From DASUPK01 sp963795665 (GTDB lineage Bacteria > Actinomycetota > Thermoleophilia > Solirubrobacterales > 70-9): a DNA stretch of 64,000 bases. Within the stretch, counting starts at the first letter, position 1. Every line of letters starts with the position of its first letter. The notes below the pieces were generated by a model. The model ran no database searches and had not been told where the DNA came from. It was given only the letters and a program-made list of their open reading frames with translations. The stretch spans positions 62,001 through 126,000 of the forward strand of contig CAWCIP010000027.1 in the NCBI GenBank assembly GCA_963795665.1. The letters run 5' to 3'. Positions 42,736 through 51,030 of the stretch are shown one piece after another. Both the position numbers and the translations under genes were made by a program.

Positions 42736-43854
42736 CTAATGTACGGAGCGGGAGTCTCCGAGTTCTCGGAAGGGCAAGAAGACCCGGGCCAGAGCCCGCC
42801 GGCCGGGCCGCAGGTCGAGCTCCAGCCGGGCCCGGCCGCCGTAGAGCTGCTCCAGGCGTGCCCGGGTGTTCTGGATCCCGACCCCCGAGCCGGACGGCCC
42901 CGGCCCCCAGCCGGCGCCCGCCGGGTGGTCGTTCTCGACCTCCAGGATCAGCTCGCCGTCCTCGCGCCAGGCCCGCAGCGTGACCCGGCAGGGCTCCGCG
43001 CTCCGGCCGACCCCGTGGACGACCGCGTTCTCGACCAGCGGTTGGAGGACGAAGGCCGGGACCGCCGCGTCCACGAGCAGCGGATCGACGTGGCGAGTGA
43101 CCTCGAGCCGGTCCGGATAGCGCATCCGCTCGATCTCGAGATAGCGCGCCACGAAGTCGAGCTCCTGCTCGAGCGGGATCTCCTGCTGGCCGCTGGTCTC
43201 GAGCGACTGGCGCAGGAGGTCCGAGAGCCGCACCAGCATGCGGTCGGCCAGCTCCGGACGCTCGTAGACCAGCGAGGAGATCGAGTTCAGCGCGTTGAAC
43301 AGGAAATGGGGCTGGAGCTGCATGCGCAGCGCCGAGAGCTCGGCGCGGGCCAGCTGCTCCTTGAGCCGGCTGGCCACCAGCTCCTTCTCGCGCAGGCCGC
43401 GGTCGTAGTCGCGCAGGTGGCGCAACGCGACGATCGCCCAGTAGGTCAGCAGGTTGATGTGGATGTTGTGCCGGAACGAGAAGATCACGGCATCGAAGTA
43501 GTTCACCGACATCCCGCGCCAGACGCGGACCAGCTCGAACACCCCCTCGGCCAGCGCCAGGTGCAGCGACGCCACCACGAAGCTCGCCACCACGTGGACG
43601 AGGACGTTGCGCGCGCGACGGCGCCGGTCGCCGGCGATCGGGAACCGGCGTGCGAGGTAGAGCACGCCGAGGGCGAGCACGCCCCAGGAGAGGTAGAACG
43701 GAATGTTGACGGCGAGCGCCGCTCCCCAGGGGATGTTGCGTTCGCTTCCCGGGTACTGCCGGATCGCGGCCTCGGAGGCGAAGAAGAGCCCGAGGCCGGT
43801 CCACAGCAGCACCCAGAACAGGGCCCTGCGCAGCATCGAGCTCCGTCGCGACAT
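42736..43854 (-). CDS. LytS/YehU-type sensor histidine kinase
   Basis: 372 residues from ATG at 43854; the ORF upstream of this lacks coding character. About four transmembrane helices lie in the first 150 residues. The His_kinase domain has the phospho-acceptor in LQPHFLFNALNSISSLV, and the HATPase domain has PLVENAVVHGV and GVGIQNTRARLEQLY. It phosphorylates the LytTR regulator encoded next. The external signal is not evident. A TAGAGT box lies 13 nt before the start. Confidence 0.94.
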   Translation of the reverse strand: MSRRSSMLRRALFWVLLWTGLGLFFASEAAIRQYPGSERNIPWGAALAVNIPFYLSWGVLALGVLYLARRFPIAGDRRRRARNVLVHVVASFVVASLHLALAEGVFELVRVWRGMSVNYFDAVIFSFRHNIHINLLTYWAIVALRHLRDYDRGLREKELVASRLKEQLARAELSALRMQLQPHFLFNALNSISSLVYERPELADRMLVRLSDLLRQSLETSGQQEIPLEQELDFVARYLEIERMRYPDRLEVTRHVDPLLVDAAVPAFVLQPLVENAVVHGVGRSAEPCRVTLRAWREDGELILEVENDHPAGAGWGPGPSGSGVGIQNTRARLEQLYGGRARLELDLRPGRRALARVFLPFRELGDSRSVH

Positions 43855-43971
43855 GGCTCGGGCCGCGACTCTATCCCCTGCTCCCGCGCGCCTGCGGATC
43901 GCGGGGACGGAACGGTCCCCACCGGCGACGAGCGGTCCCCGTGGATCCGCGGGGCGGAAGCTGCCGGCTCC

Positions 43972-43979
43972 TGTACAAT
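43972..43979 (+). promoter_or_regulatory. Extended -10 promoter of the M24 peptidase gene
   Basis: TGTACAAT, an extended -10 box about 47 nt before the ATG at 44026. The mRNA would carry a leader with a GGGGAGG ribosome site. Confidence 0.5.
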
Positions 43980-44025
43980 TCCTTGTGCAATCGGAGGCCT
44001 CGGAGGAGGCCCCCGGGGAGGTGCC

Positions 44026-45213
44026 ATGCTCGCCCAGCGCATCGCGGAGATCCAACAGGCCCTCACCGAGGCGGAGCTCGACGGCTGGTTCTTCGCGGTC
44101 TTCCAAGGCAACGATCCGATCAGCGTCGACCTGCTCGGGCTCGCCGGCAAGGGTCTGATCACCCGCCGCTGCTACTACCTCATTCCGTCGCAAGGAGAGC
44201 CCCGGAGGCTGGTGGCCGACCTGGAGCCGGCGATGCTCGACCACCTGCCGGGAACCAAGGCTCGTTACCGCACCTGGCAGGAGCACCGGCAGGAGCTCGA
44301 ACGGCTGGTGCGCGACTGCGGCCGCCTCGCCGCCCAGTACAGCCCGCGCAACGAGCTGCCGACGTGCTCACGGCTCGACGCCGGAACGGCCGAGCTGCTC
44401 ACCGGCTTCGGCGCCGAGCTGATCTCCTCGGCCGACCTCGTCCAGCGCTTCGCCGCGGTGTGGACCCCCGAGCAGCTCGAGGGCCACCGGCGGGCGAACG
44501 TGCAGCTGCACCGCATCGTCCGCGAGGCCTTCGCCTTCACCGCCGGCGAGTTGCGCGCGGACCGGCCGGTCGACGAGTACCGCGTGCAGCGCTTCATCCT
44601 CGACGCCTTCGAGCGGGCGGGGCTGCACGCGGAGGCCGAGCCGATCGTCGGCGTCAACGCCCACGCCGCGGACCCGCACTACGAGCCGACGCCGGAGACC
44701 TCGGTGCCGGTCTCGCGCGGCGACCTGCTGCTGATCGATCTCTGGGCCAAGGAGAAGGTGGCGGACAGCGTCTACGCGGACATCACCTGGTGCGGCGTCT
44801 GCTCGGCGGCGCCCAGCGACCGCCAGCAGGAGATCTGGACGATCGTGCGCGATGCGCGCGACGCCGGCATCGAGCTCGTCCGCCAACGCTGGCCGGCCAC
44901 GCCGGTGCGCGGCTTCGAAGTGGACGACGCGGTGCGCGCCGTGATCCGCCAGGCGGGCTACGGCGACTACTTCATCCACCGCACCGGCCATTCGATCGGC
45001 ACCCAGGACCACGGCCAGGGCGCCAACATGGACAACCTCGAGACCCACGACACCCGGCGGCTGCTGGCCATGACCGGCTTCTCGATCGAGCCCGGCGTCT
45101 ACCTGCCCGGCGAGATCGGGGTCCGCTCGGAGGTCAACATCGCGCTGACCTCCGATGTCGCGGAGGTCACCGGCGGCGAACCGCAACGCGAGCTGCTCCG
45201 GCTCCTCGAGTGA
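44026..45213 (+). CDS. M24-family metallopeptidase (Xaa-Pro aminopeptidase-like)
   Basis: 395 residues from ATG at 44026. The N-terminal creatinase-type domain runs to about residue 165. The C-terminal pita-bread domain carries the metal ligands: LLIDLWAKEKVADSVYADITW, HRTGHSIGTQDHGQGANMD, SIEPGVYLPGEIGVRSEVNI. Likely role: cleavage of Xaa-Pro dipeptides or a related substrate in the cytoplasm. The stop overlaps the GTG of the next gene. Confidence 0.9.
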   Translation: MLAQRIAEIQQALTEAELDGWFFAVFQGNDPISVDLLGLAGKGLITRRCYYLIPSQGEPRRLVADLEPAMLDHLPGTKARYRTWQEHRQELERLVRDCGRLAAQYSPRNELPTCSRLDAGTAELLTGFGAELISSADLVQRFAAVWTPEQLEGHRRANVQLHRIVREAFAFTAGELRADRPVDEYRVQRFILDAFERAGLHAEAEPIVGVNAHAADPHYEPTPETSVPVSRGDLLLIDLWAKEKVADSVYADITWCGVCSAAPSDRQQEIWTIVRDARDAGIELVRQRWPATPVRGFEVDDAVRAVIRQAGYGDYFIHRTGHSIGTQDHGQGANMDNLETHDTRRLLAMTGFSIEPGVYLPGEIGVRSEVNIALTSDVAEVTGGEPQRELLRLLE

Positions 45214-46154
45214 CCGTCCACGTGCTCACTGTCCCTGGCCCGACGGCGCGCCGGCGCGTGCCGGACTCCGGCCTCGTCGGCGAGCTACCGATCGATCCGG
45301 GCACCGCGCTCGGGGCGCTGTTCGCGCCCGCGCCCGACGTGGGTTCGGAAGCGGCGATGGGGCGTCACGTCGCGACCGCCCCGGCGCGCCTGCTGCGCGA
45401 GCTCGCTCCCGCGATGACGCTGCTGCCGCCGCACGAGCGGGAGCGCGCCGCGGTGCTGACGAGCTGGGTCGAGGCCCTGCTGGCGACCGCCGCCGAGGCC
45501 GACCCTCCGGAGCAGCGCACGGCGCGGCTCCACCGCTCGGCGTACCTGGTGGCCCGGGCGCTCGCCGGCGAGCCCTCCGACTCCCCCTTCGTGCGCGCCT
45601 TCGCCGCCGAGGCGCTGCGCCGCAGCTTCACGCGCCCCGCGCTCGACACCCTGCTGGCGGCCGCGCGGCGCCAGGTCGAGAGCCCGCGCGCCGGGAGCCG
45701 CGAGGAGTGGGCCCGGCGCTCGCGCGACCTCGCCACGGCCTACGTCACGGCGCTGTTCGGCGCCGTGCCGACGCCGGCGACCGTGGACGCGGCCTCCGCC
45801 CTCCACCGCCTGCTCGCCCTGCGCGACCTCTCCGTGGCGCTACCGACGGGGCGGGTCCACCTCCCGGCCGAGGACCTCCACGAGCCGCTCCAGTTCCGCA
45901 GTCCGATGGAGATCGGCGTCGCGGTCGAGAGCGAGTGCGAGGCGATCCGGCCGCTGCTGCTGCGCGGGGCGCGGGCGCTGGCCGAAGCGCCGCTGACCTT
46001 CCACCGGCTGCTGTCCTACCTGTTGACGGTCGGGGTCCACCTGCTCTCCGAGATCGAGGTCCACCCCGAGGCGGTGGCGGGGCGCGAGCCGCGGCTCGGC
46101 TGGTGGACGCGGCGCCGGGCGCTCTGGCAGGCCCGGCGCGAGCCGCTCGGCTGA
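45210..46154 (+). CDS. Squalene/phytoene synthase-like protein, active site apparently degenerate
   Basis: 314 residues from GTG overlapping the previous stop. The middle and C-terminal parts follow the all-helical squalene/phytoene synthase pattern (FVRAFAAEALRRSFTRPALDTLLAAARRQVE; LALRDLSVALPTGRVHLPAEDLHE corresponds to the second Asp-rich region before the YLPxEDL motif). The acidic DxxxD clusters that bind the prenyl diphosphates are mostly missing, so it may not make squalene or phytoene. It could be a relative with a lost or changed activity. Weak assignment, based on pattern only. Confidence 0.55.
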   Translation: MTVHVLTVPGPTARRRVPDSGLVGELPIDPGTALGALFAPAPDVGSEAAMGRHVATAPARLLRELAPAMTLLPPHERERAAVLTSWVEALLATAAEADPPEQRTARLHRSAYLVARALAGEPSDSPFVRAFAAEALRRSFTRPALDTLLAAARRQVESPRAGSREEWARRSRDLATAYVTALFGAVPTPATVDAASALHRLLALRDLSVALPTGRVHLPAEDLHEPLQFRSPMEIGVAVESECEAIRPLLLRGARALAEAPLTFHRLLSYLLTVGVHLLSEIEVHPEAVAGREPRLGWWTRRRALWQARREPLG

Positions 46155-46266
46155 GGTCAGCGCAAGCAGACGGCGCGTTGGACGGAAGGCAGTCCCTCTG
46201 GGCGCGGCGCCGAGTCGGGGCGCCGAGACGCCGGCGCACCACTGAACGGTATTGCCGAGGCTGGGT

Positions 46267-46342
46267 GAGCTGAGGGATCCCTCCGCAGGCGACTGGGTCG
46301 AGCCAGGGAGCCCGAAGGCGCCGGAGGAGGGATCCCCAGCTC
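46267..46342. repeat. Long inverted repeat between convergent genes
   Basis: Arms 46267-46291 and 46319-46342 (core GGGATCCCTCC) pair over about 22 positions with a 27-nt loop. It lies between two converging genes and may end transcription from both sides, though no T-tract is present. Confidence 0.6.
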
Positions 46343-46347
46343 TACCA

Positions 46348-46369
46348 GCCGACCGCCTCAACGGTCGGC
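46348..46369 (-). terminator. Hairpin downstream of the DtxR-family gene
   Basis: GCCGACCG/CGGTCGGC perfect 8-bp stem with a 6-nt loop, 12 bp past the repressor's stop codon. No clear U-tract. Confidence 0.4.
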
Positions 46370-46380
46370 CGAGACCGGTC

Positions 46381-47040
46381 TCAGCTCTCGACGTAGATCT
46401 TGCCGGCGGCCCGGAGCCCCAGCCGGGCGACCGCCCCGCGATCCAGCTCGACCTCGATGGTGTCGGCGGCGTCGTCGCGGGCGACGATCTTGACCCGGGC
46501 TCCCGGGCGCAGGCCGAGACGCTCGACCAGGCGCAGGAAATCCGCCTCCTGATCGGCGACGCGGGCGACCCGGGCGCGGCGGCCGAGCGCGAGGTCGGCG
46601 AGCGTCTCGGAACCGGCCGCGGGAACCTCGAGCGCCGCGGTCGGGATCGGGTCGCCGTGCGGATCGACCGCCGGCCGGCCCAGCATCTCGTCCATGCGCT
46701 CGACCAGGGAGTCCGAGACCGCGTGCTCGAGCCGGTCGGCCTCGGCGTGGACCTCGCTCCAGTCCACCTTCAGCACCTGGACCAGGAAGAGCTCGATCAG
46801 CCGGTGCCGGCGCAGGACGTGGAGCGCCAACTGGCGCCCGGGACCGGTCAGCCGGACCCCGCCGTAGGCCTCGTAGTCGACCAGGCCGCCGTCCGCCAGG
46901 GTCTTGACCATCGCCGTCGCGGTGCCCGGAGTCACCGCCAGCGCCCGCGCGATGCGCCCGGTCGGGACGCGCTCGCCCTCCTCCCGCTGCTCCTCGAGCA
47001 GGATGCACTTGAGGTAGTCCTCGACGGTGGAGGTGGGCAT
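46381..47040 (-). CDS. mntR: DtxR/MntR-family metal-dependent repressor
   Basis: 219 residues. The N-terminal winged helix-turn-helix (PTGRIARALAVTPGTATAMVKTLADGGLV) is followed by the metal-binding dimerisation domain (RRHRLIELFLVQVLKVDWSEVHAEADRLEHAVSD, with His and Glu ligands) and a C-terminal FeoA/SH3-like domain (LRPGARVKIVARDDAADTIEV). It is divergent from a manganese transporter gene, so Mn(II) is the likely effector; this is inference from context. A TAGCCT box lies 8 nt before the ATG. Confidence 0.88.
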   Translation of the reverse strand: MPTSTVEDYLKCILLEEQREEGERVPTGRIARALAVTPGTATAMVKTLADGGLVDYEAYGGVRLTGPGRQLALHVLRRHRLIELFLVQVLKVDWSEVHAEADRLEHAVSDSLVERMDEMLGRPAVDPHGDPIPTAALEVPAAGSETLADLALGRRARVARVADQEADFLRLVERLGLRPGARVKIVARDDAADTIEVELDRGAVARLGLRAAGKIYVES

Positions 47041-47048
47041 CGCCGGGC

Positions 47049-47054
47049 AGGCTA
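47049..47054 (-). promoter_or_regulatory. -10 element of a leaderless-type promoter (mntR)
   Basis: TAGCCT on the minus strand, 8 nt before the ATG at 47040. Confidence 0.4.
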
Positions 47055-47080
47055 TCGCAGTGATTCAGAGTCCTCAAGAC

Positions 47081-47109
47081 TTGACATCATGTCTAATAAA
47101 GATTCTAAT
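47081..47109 (+). promoter_or_regulatory. mntH promoter with overlapping palindromic operator
   Basis: TTGACA (47081-47086), a 17-bp spacer and TCTAAT (47104-47109) form a recognisable sigma-70 promoter. TTGACATCATGTCTAA (47081-47096) contains the perfect palindrome GACATCATGTC and overlaps the -35 box, a suitable place for repression by the divergent DtxR-family protein. Confidence 0.6.
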
Positions 47110-47152
47110 TTCGATCGCTCGAAAGCCGGTGCCGGACGCCGGCCCCGCCGCC

Positions 47153-48530
47153 ATGAGCTCCGATCCCGCCGCCCCCCGCTCGCTGCCCGAGGTCCACAGC
47201 TCGATCGCCGTCGCCCGCGGCCGCGGCTGGTGGCGCCGCTTCCTGGCCTTCGCCGGCCCCGGGTACCTGGTCAGCGTCGGCTACATGGACCCGGGCAACT
47301 GGGCCACGGATCTCGCCGGCGGAGCCAAGTACGGTTACGCGCTGCTCTGGGTGGTCCTGCTGTCCAACCTCATGGCGATGCAGCTCCAGTCGCTGTGCGC
47401 CAAGATGGGGATCGCCACCGGCCGGGATCTCGCCCAGGCCTGCCGCGAGCAGTACTCGCGCCCCGTCGCCTACGTCCTCTGGGCGCTGTGCGAGATCGCC
47501 ATCGTCGCCTGCGACCTGGCCGAGGTGATCGGCTCCGCCGTGGCCCTCAACCTCCTGTTCGGGATGCCGCTGGTCCTGGGCGTCGTGCTCACCGGCTTCG
47601 ACGTCATGCTCCTGCTCGCGGCGATGCACTTCGGCTTCCGCAAGATCGAGGCGATCGTCCTGACCCTGGTGTCGACGATCGGCGTCAGCTTCGCGATCCA
47701 GATCTTCCTGTCGAAGCCGGAATGGGGCGCGGTGGCGCTCGGGATGCTCGTCCCGACCCTGCCCGACCAGGCCGCCTTCTACCTCGCGCTGGGCATCCTC
47801 GGCGCCACGGTGATGCCGCACAACCTCTATCTCCACACCGCCCTGGTCCAGACCCGCGACGTCGAGGCGACCCGACGAGGGCAAGCGTCAGGCGATCCGC
47901 TTCAACATCACGGACACGATCGTCGCGCTGGGGGCGGCGTTCTTCGTCAACGGCGGCATCCTCGTCGTCGCGGCCGCGGTCTTCCACCGCAGCGGCTACT
48001 TCGACGTCGGCGAGCTCCAGGAGGCATACCGCCTGCTCACTCCGTTGCTCGGCGCGCCCATCGCGTCGACCGCATTCGCGCTGGCGCTGCTCGCCTCGGG
48101 CCAGTCGTCGACGATCACCGGCACCCTGGCCGGCCAGATCGTCATGGAGGGCTTCCTCCACATCCGGATCCGCCCCTGGCTGCGGCGCCTGATCACCCGG
48201 TCGCTGGCGATCGTCCCGGCGGTCTTCCTGATCTCGGCGTCGGGAGGCAGCAACACGGTCGCCCTGCTGATCTTCTCGCAGGTCGTGCTCTCGATGCAGC
48301 TCCCGTTCGCGATCTTCCCGCTGATGAAGTTCACTTCCGACCGCGCCTTGATGGGCGAGTTCGTCAACTCCCTCCCGGTCAAGATCGCCGGCTACGCCAC
48401 CTCGGTCCTGATCGCCGCGCTCAACGTCGCCCTGCTGTGGCAGGTGATCGGCACCCTCTGGAGCCTCCTCCTGGCGGGACTGGCGCTGGCCTTCACGATC
48501 TGGGTACGCTACTTCTACCGTGGAGACTGA
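47153..48530 (+). CDS. mntH: NRAMP-family Mn(II)/Fe(II) transporter, one frameshift
   Basis: Intended length 458 residues, about 11 transmembrane segments. The metal-binding motifs are present: YMDPGNWATDLAGG in TM1 and GATVMPHNLYLHTAL in TM6. Near 47871 a CCC run has one base more than expected: QTRDVEA runs into a false tail, whereas the next frame continues DEGKRQAIRFNITDTIVALGAAFFVNGG through to YFYRGD at 48530. It imports Mn(II) with protons across the inner membrane. The start ATG at 47153 is 44 bp past the -10 box. The final codons are followed 2 bp later by usp. Confidence 0.88.
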
Positions 48531-48531
48531 C

Positions 48532-48960
48532 ATGTACCGCAAGATCCTGGTGGCGCTCGAGAACTCGCGGACCGACGCCGCGATCCTCGACCACATCGAG
48601 CCGTTGGCCCGGGGCCTCGGCTCAGAAATCCTGCTCGTCCACGTCGCCGACGGCTGGGTCGCGCGTCACTTCGATCGGCTGAACCTGGCCGAGTCCGCCG
48701 AGATGAAGGAGGACCGCGCCTACCTCGAGGAGGTCCGGCAACGGTTCGAGGCCGCCGGCATCCCCGTCGAGACGGTGCTGCTGCGCGGCGAGCCGGCGGA
48801 CGAGATCGTGCGGCTGGCCGAGGAGCGCGGCGTCGACCTGATCGCGATGAGCACCCACGGCCACCGCTTCCTGGGCGACCTGATCTACGGCTCGACCGTG
48901 CACAAGGTCCGCCACGAGGTCGAGATCCCGGTCCTCCTCCTGCGCGCCCCGCGCGACTGA
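48532..48960 (+). CDS. Universal stress protein (UspA family)
   Basis: 142 residues from ATG at 48532 (GGAG 8 nt upstream), beginning YRKILVALENSRTDAAILDH. The C-terminal THGHRFLGDLIYGSTVHKV corresponds to the ATP-binding GxxG-x9-GS/T segment, followed by the last strand IPVLLLRAP. The gene is coupled to mntH, a frequent arrangement in which Usp proteins modulate or accompany a transporter. A perfect inverted repeat lies 20 bp downstream. Confidence 0.9.
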   Translation: MYRKILVALENSRTDAAILDHIEPLARGLGSEILLVHVADGWVARHFDRLNLAESAEMKEDRAYLEEVRQRFEAAGIPVETVLLRGEPADEIVRLAEERGVDLIAMSTHGHRFLGDLIYGSTVHKVRHEVEIPVLLLRAPRD

Positions 48961-48979
48961 CTCCACGCCTTTCCGGAGA

Positions 48980-49003
48980 CTCCTGACAGGACCCTGTCAG
49001 GAG
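48980..49003 (+). terminator. Inverted repeat after usp
   Basis: CTCCTGACAGG and CCTGTCAGGAG are exact reverse complements separated by AC. Likely a terminator hairpin for mntH-usp, although no T-run follows. Confidence 0.5.
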
Positions 49004-49069
49004 GCCCGACGCAGACTCGCCACCGTCCTGCGCAATGGTGTGCGGGAAGCGCTCCCCGGAGGTCCGCCG

Positions 49070-49546
49070 ATGCAGCTCAAAGTCCAAGCCCTGGCCCAGC
49101 TCGAGGCCACCCGCAAGTTCTTCGACCGCACCACTCGTTGCCTCGCGGAGGCGGATTCCGGCTTCCGGGCCACCCCGGAGACCTGGAGCGTCGCCCACCA
49201 GGTCGCCCACGTCGCGCACACCATCGACTGGTTCCGCAGCGGAGTGTTCGACGATCGTTGGGACATGGACTTCGAGGCCGCGCTGGCCGAGGTCGCCGCA
49301 GTCACTTCACTCGGCGACGCCCGCAACAGGCTCGCCCGGGCCTGGAAGGATCTGCACGACCGGATCGAAGGTCTCTCCGACGCGGATCTCGAGTCGCCGA
49401 TGGCCGACAACCCGATCCTCGGCGCGCGCCCGCGATATCAGGTCGTCGAGGCCGTCATCGATCACACCGCGCACCACCGCGGCTCGCTGGCGGTCTACGG
49501 ACGACTGCTGGGCCGGGTTCCCGACATGCCCTACGTGGAGGATTGA
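49070..49546 (+). CDS. DinB-family protein
   Basis: 158 residues from ATG at 49070, which has GGAGG 7 nt upstream. DinB-like four-helix bundle with the three conserved His that bind metal: AHQVAHVAHTIDWF and IDHTAHHRGSLAVYGRLLG. Proteins of this fold include thiol transferases and many of unknown role. Its end overlaps the convergent WYL gene by 16 bp; WYL regulators and DinB genes are often neighbours. Confidence 0.88.
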   Translation: MQLKVQALAQLEATRKFFDRTTRCLAEADSGFRATPETWSVAHQVAHVAHTIDWFRSGVFDDRWDMDFEAALAEVAAVTSLGDARNRLARAWKDLHDRIEGLSDADLESPMADNPILGARPRYQVVEAVIDHTAHHRGSLAVYGRLLGRVPDMPYVED

Positions 49547-50259
49547 GCGGAGCCGCGTCGCCCGGCCTCAGCCCGGGCGGCGGCCTCCACCTCCATCCGC
49601 GCCAGGTAGTCGGCCAACGTACGTCCCGGCTCGTCCTCGAAGCGCTCCTCGAGCAGGGCGAGGCCACGGATGCGGTCGAGGCGGAAGTTGCGGAAGTCCA
49701 GCCGCAGCTCGCACCAGGAGATGAGCAGCCAGACCGGCGGGTAGAAGGCGAGAGCCAGGGGCCGGACGGTGCGCTCGCTCGCGCGCTGCTCGACGTCGGC
49801 GTAGAGGATGTGGACACGGCGTCGGTCGCGGATCGCGCGGCGCAGGTCGCCGAGCGGGATCCGCTCGCCCGGGGGCTCGCCGTGGACGGGCACGTAGAGG
49901 CGCGTCTCCTCGACCAGGCGCTCGCGCCCGCGCGGCAGCACCGCCTCGATCTTGGCCAGCGCCGAGCGCGCGGCCGACGAGAGCTCGGCGTCGCCCCAAG
50001 CCTCGGCGGCGCGGGCGCCGAGCGCGAGCGCCTCGACCTCGTCGCGGTCGAACATCAAAGGCGGCAGCTCGAAGCCCGCGAGCCGGTATCCCACGCCGGC
50101 CTCGCCGGCGATCGGAACTCCTGAGGCGGACAGGTCGGCGACGTCGCGGTAGACCGTGCGTTCCGAGACTTCGAGACGGCGGGCCAGCTCGCGCGCGGTC
50201 ACCACCCGGCCGCGGCGCAGCTCGAGCAGCAGGCGGAACAGACGGTCGGCGCGGCGCAC
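49531..50259 (-). CDS. WYL-domain transcriptional regulator (YafY type)
   Basis: 242 residues from GTG. The N-terminal HTH_11 is VTARELARRLEVSERTVYRDVADLSASGVPI. The WYL domain covers ~130-205 (RRVHILYADVEQRASERTVRPLALAFYPPVWLLISWCELR, with VWLL in place of the WYL core) and DFRNFRLDRI. WYL domains usually sense nucleic acids or nucleotides. A TAGCCT box lies 6 nt before the start codon. Confidence 0.92.
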   Translation of the reverse strand: MRRADRLFRLLLELRRGRVVTARELARRLEVSERTVYRDVADLSASGVPIAGEAGVGYRLAGFELPPLMFDRDEVEALALGARAAEAWGDAELSSAARSALAKIEAVLPRGRERLVEETRLYVPVHGEPPGERIPLGDLRRAIRDRRRVHILYADVEQRASERTVRPLALAFYPPVWLLISWCELRLDFRNFRLDRIRGLALLEERFEDEPGRTLADYLARMEVEAAARAEAGRRGSAQSST

Positions 50260-50265
50260 GGCGAG

Positions 50266-50271
50266 AGGCTA
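50266..50271 (-). promoter_or_regulatory. -10 element of a leaderless-type promoter (WYL gene)
   Basis: TAGCCT on the minus strand, 6 nt before the GTG at 50259. It also overlaps the 3' end of the Nudix gene. Confidence 0.4.
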
Positions 50272-50820
50272 GCCCAGACTCTCCCCGGCGCGCAGGAGGC
50301 GCTCGAGCGCGGGCAGGACGGGCAGGTCCGCCTCGGGCCAGTCGAGCGCGGCGATCTCGCCCGCCCCGAACCAGCCGTGCTCCTCGTGCTCGACCAGCCG
50401 CAGCTCGCCGCCGAGGCGTTGCGCGACGAACACCTCGAGCTCGATCCGCCGCCCGTCGTGGAGCGAGGTGCCCCGGCCCAGCCGCTCCCCCACGGCGACC
50501 TCGAGGCCGAGCTCCTCGGACACCTCGCGGGCGAGCGCGGCCTGTGGCGATTCGCCCGCTTCGAGCTTGCCGCCGGGAAACTCCCACTTGCCCGCCATCG
50601 ACATGCGCTCGCCGCGCCGGGTGAGCAGCACCTTCCCCGCCTCGACGATCGCCGCGCCGACGACGTGGACGACCGGAATCGCCGGCACCCGCGCCGGATC
50701 CGCGAACGGCTCCACGACGACTCCCGCCCCCTCCAGGGCGCGCCGCACGGCCCGCGCCAGCGCCACCGCCCCCGGCGAATCCGAGTGCAGACAGAGGCTT
50801 CTTACGGAGAGTCCTTTCAA
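50269..50820 (-). CDS. Nudix hydrolase fused to the severed C-terminus of PxpA
   Basis: 183 residues. Residues ~50-183 are a MutT-like Nudix domain: GKVLLTRRGERMSMAGKWEFPGGKLEAGESPQAALAREVSEELGL contains the full GX5EX7REUXEEXGU box, so it should hydrolyse a nucleoside diphosphate derivative such as an oxidised dNTP. Residues 4-40 (VRSLCLHSDSPGAVALARAV and following) are not Nudix; they match the C-terminal end of 5-oxoprolinase subunit A, whose main body lies just upstream on this strand beyond a repeat element. So the ORF joins the detached PxpA tail to a Nudix gene. The native Nudix start may be internal. Confidence 0.85.
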   Translation of the reverse strand: MKGLSVRSLCLHSDSPGAVALARAVRRALEGAGVVVEPFADPARVPAIPVVHVVGAAIVEAGKVLLTRRGERMSMAGKWEFPGGKLEAGESPQAALAREVSEELGLEVAVGERLGRGTSLHDGRRIELEVFVAQRLGGELRLVEHEEHGWFGAGEIAALDWPEADLPVLPALERLLRAGESLG

Positions 50821-51030
50821 GACCGAAAGACTTCCATAGAAGGGAAAGACGGGACCCGGGCCGGCCTCCGAGTCGAGCTCGGTCCCGCCGCTCGTTCCGA
50901 CCGCCGACTTACGATCGTCCGCGGCGCGCGCCCGCGAACGGGCGCTGGATCCCGCCCAGTCTTTCCCTTCATGGAAGTCTTTGAATTTCCTGGTTTCTTC
51001 GGGTCTTCCCCGCCACCTGAAAGCTCTTAC
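50806..51030. mobile_element. MITE-like AAGAC element splitting pxpA
   Basis: Facing copies of the repeat form its ends: AAAGACTTCCATAGAAGGG and following at 50826 (+ strand), and its inverse at about 50958-50984. Outer half motifs lie on the right (GGGTCTTCCCC near 51001, then a CTGAAAGCTCTT). About 100 bp of GC-rich sequence with no coding content lies between. PxpA is intact up to its right side and its C-terminal piece resumes on its left side in another frame, so the element sits inside the gene. No clear target-site duplication is visible. Confidence 0.6.
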
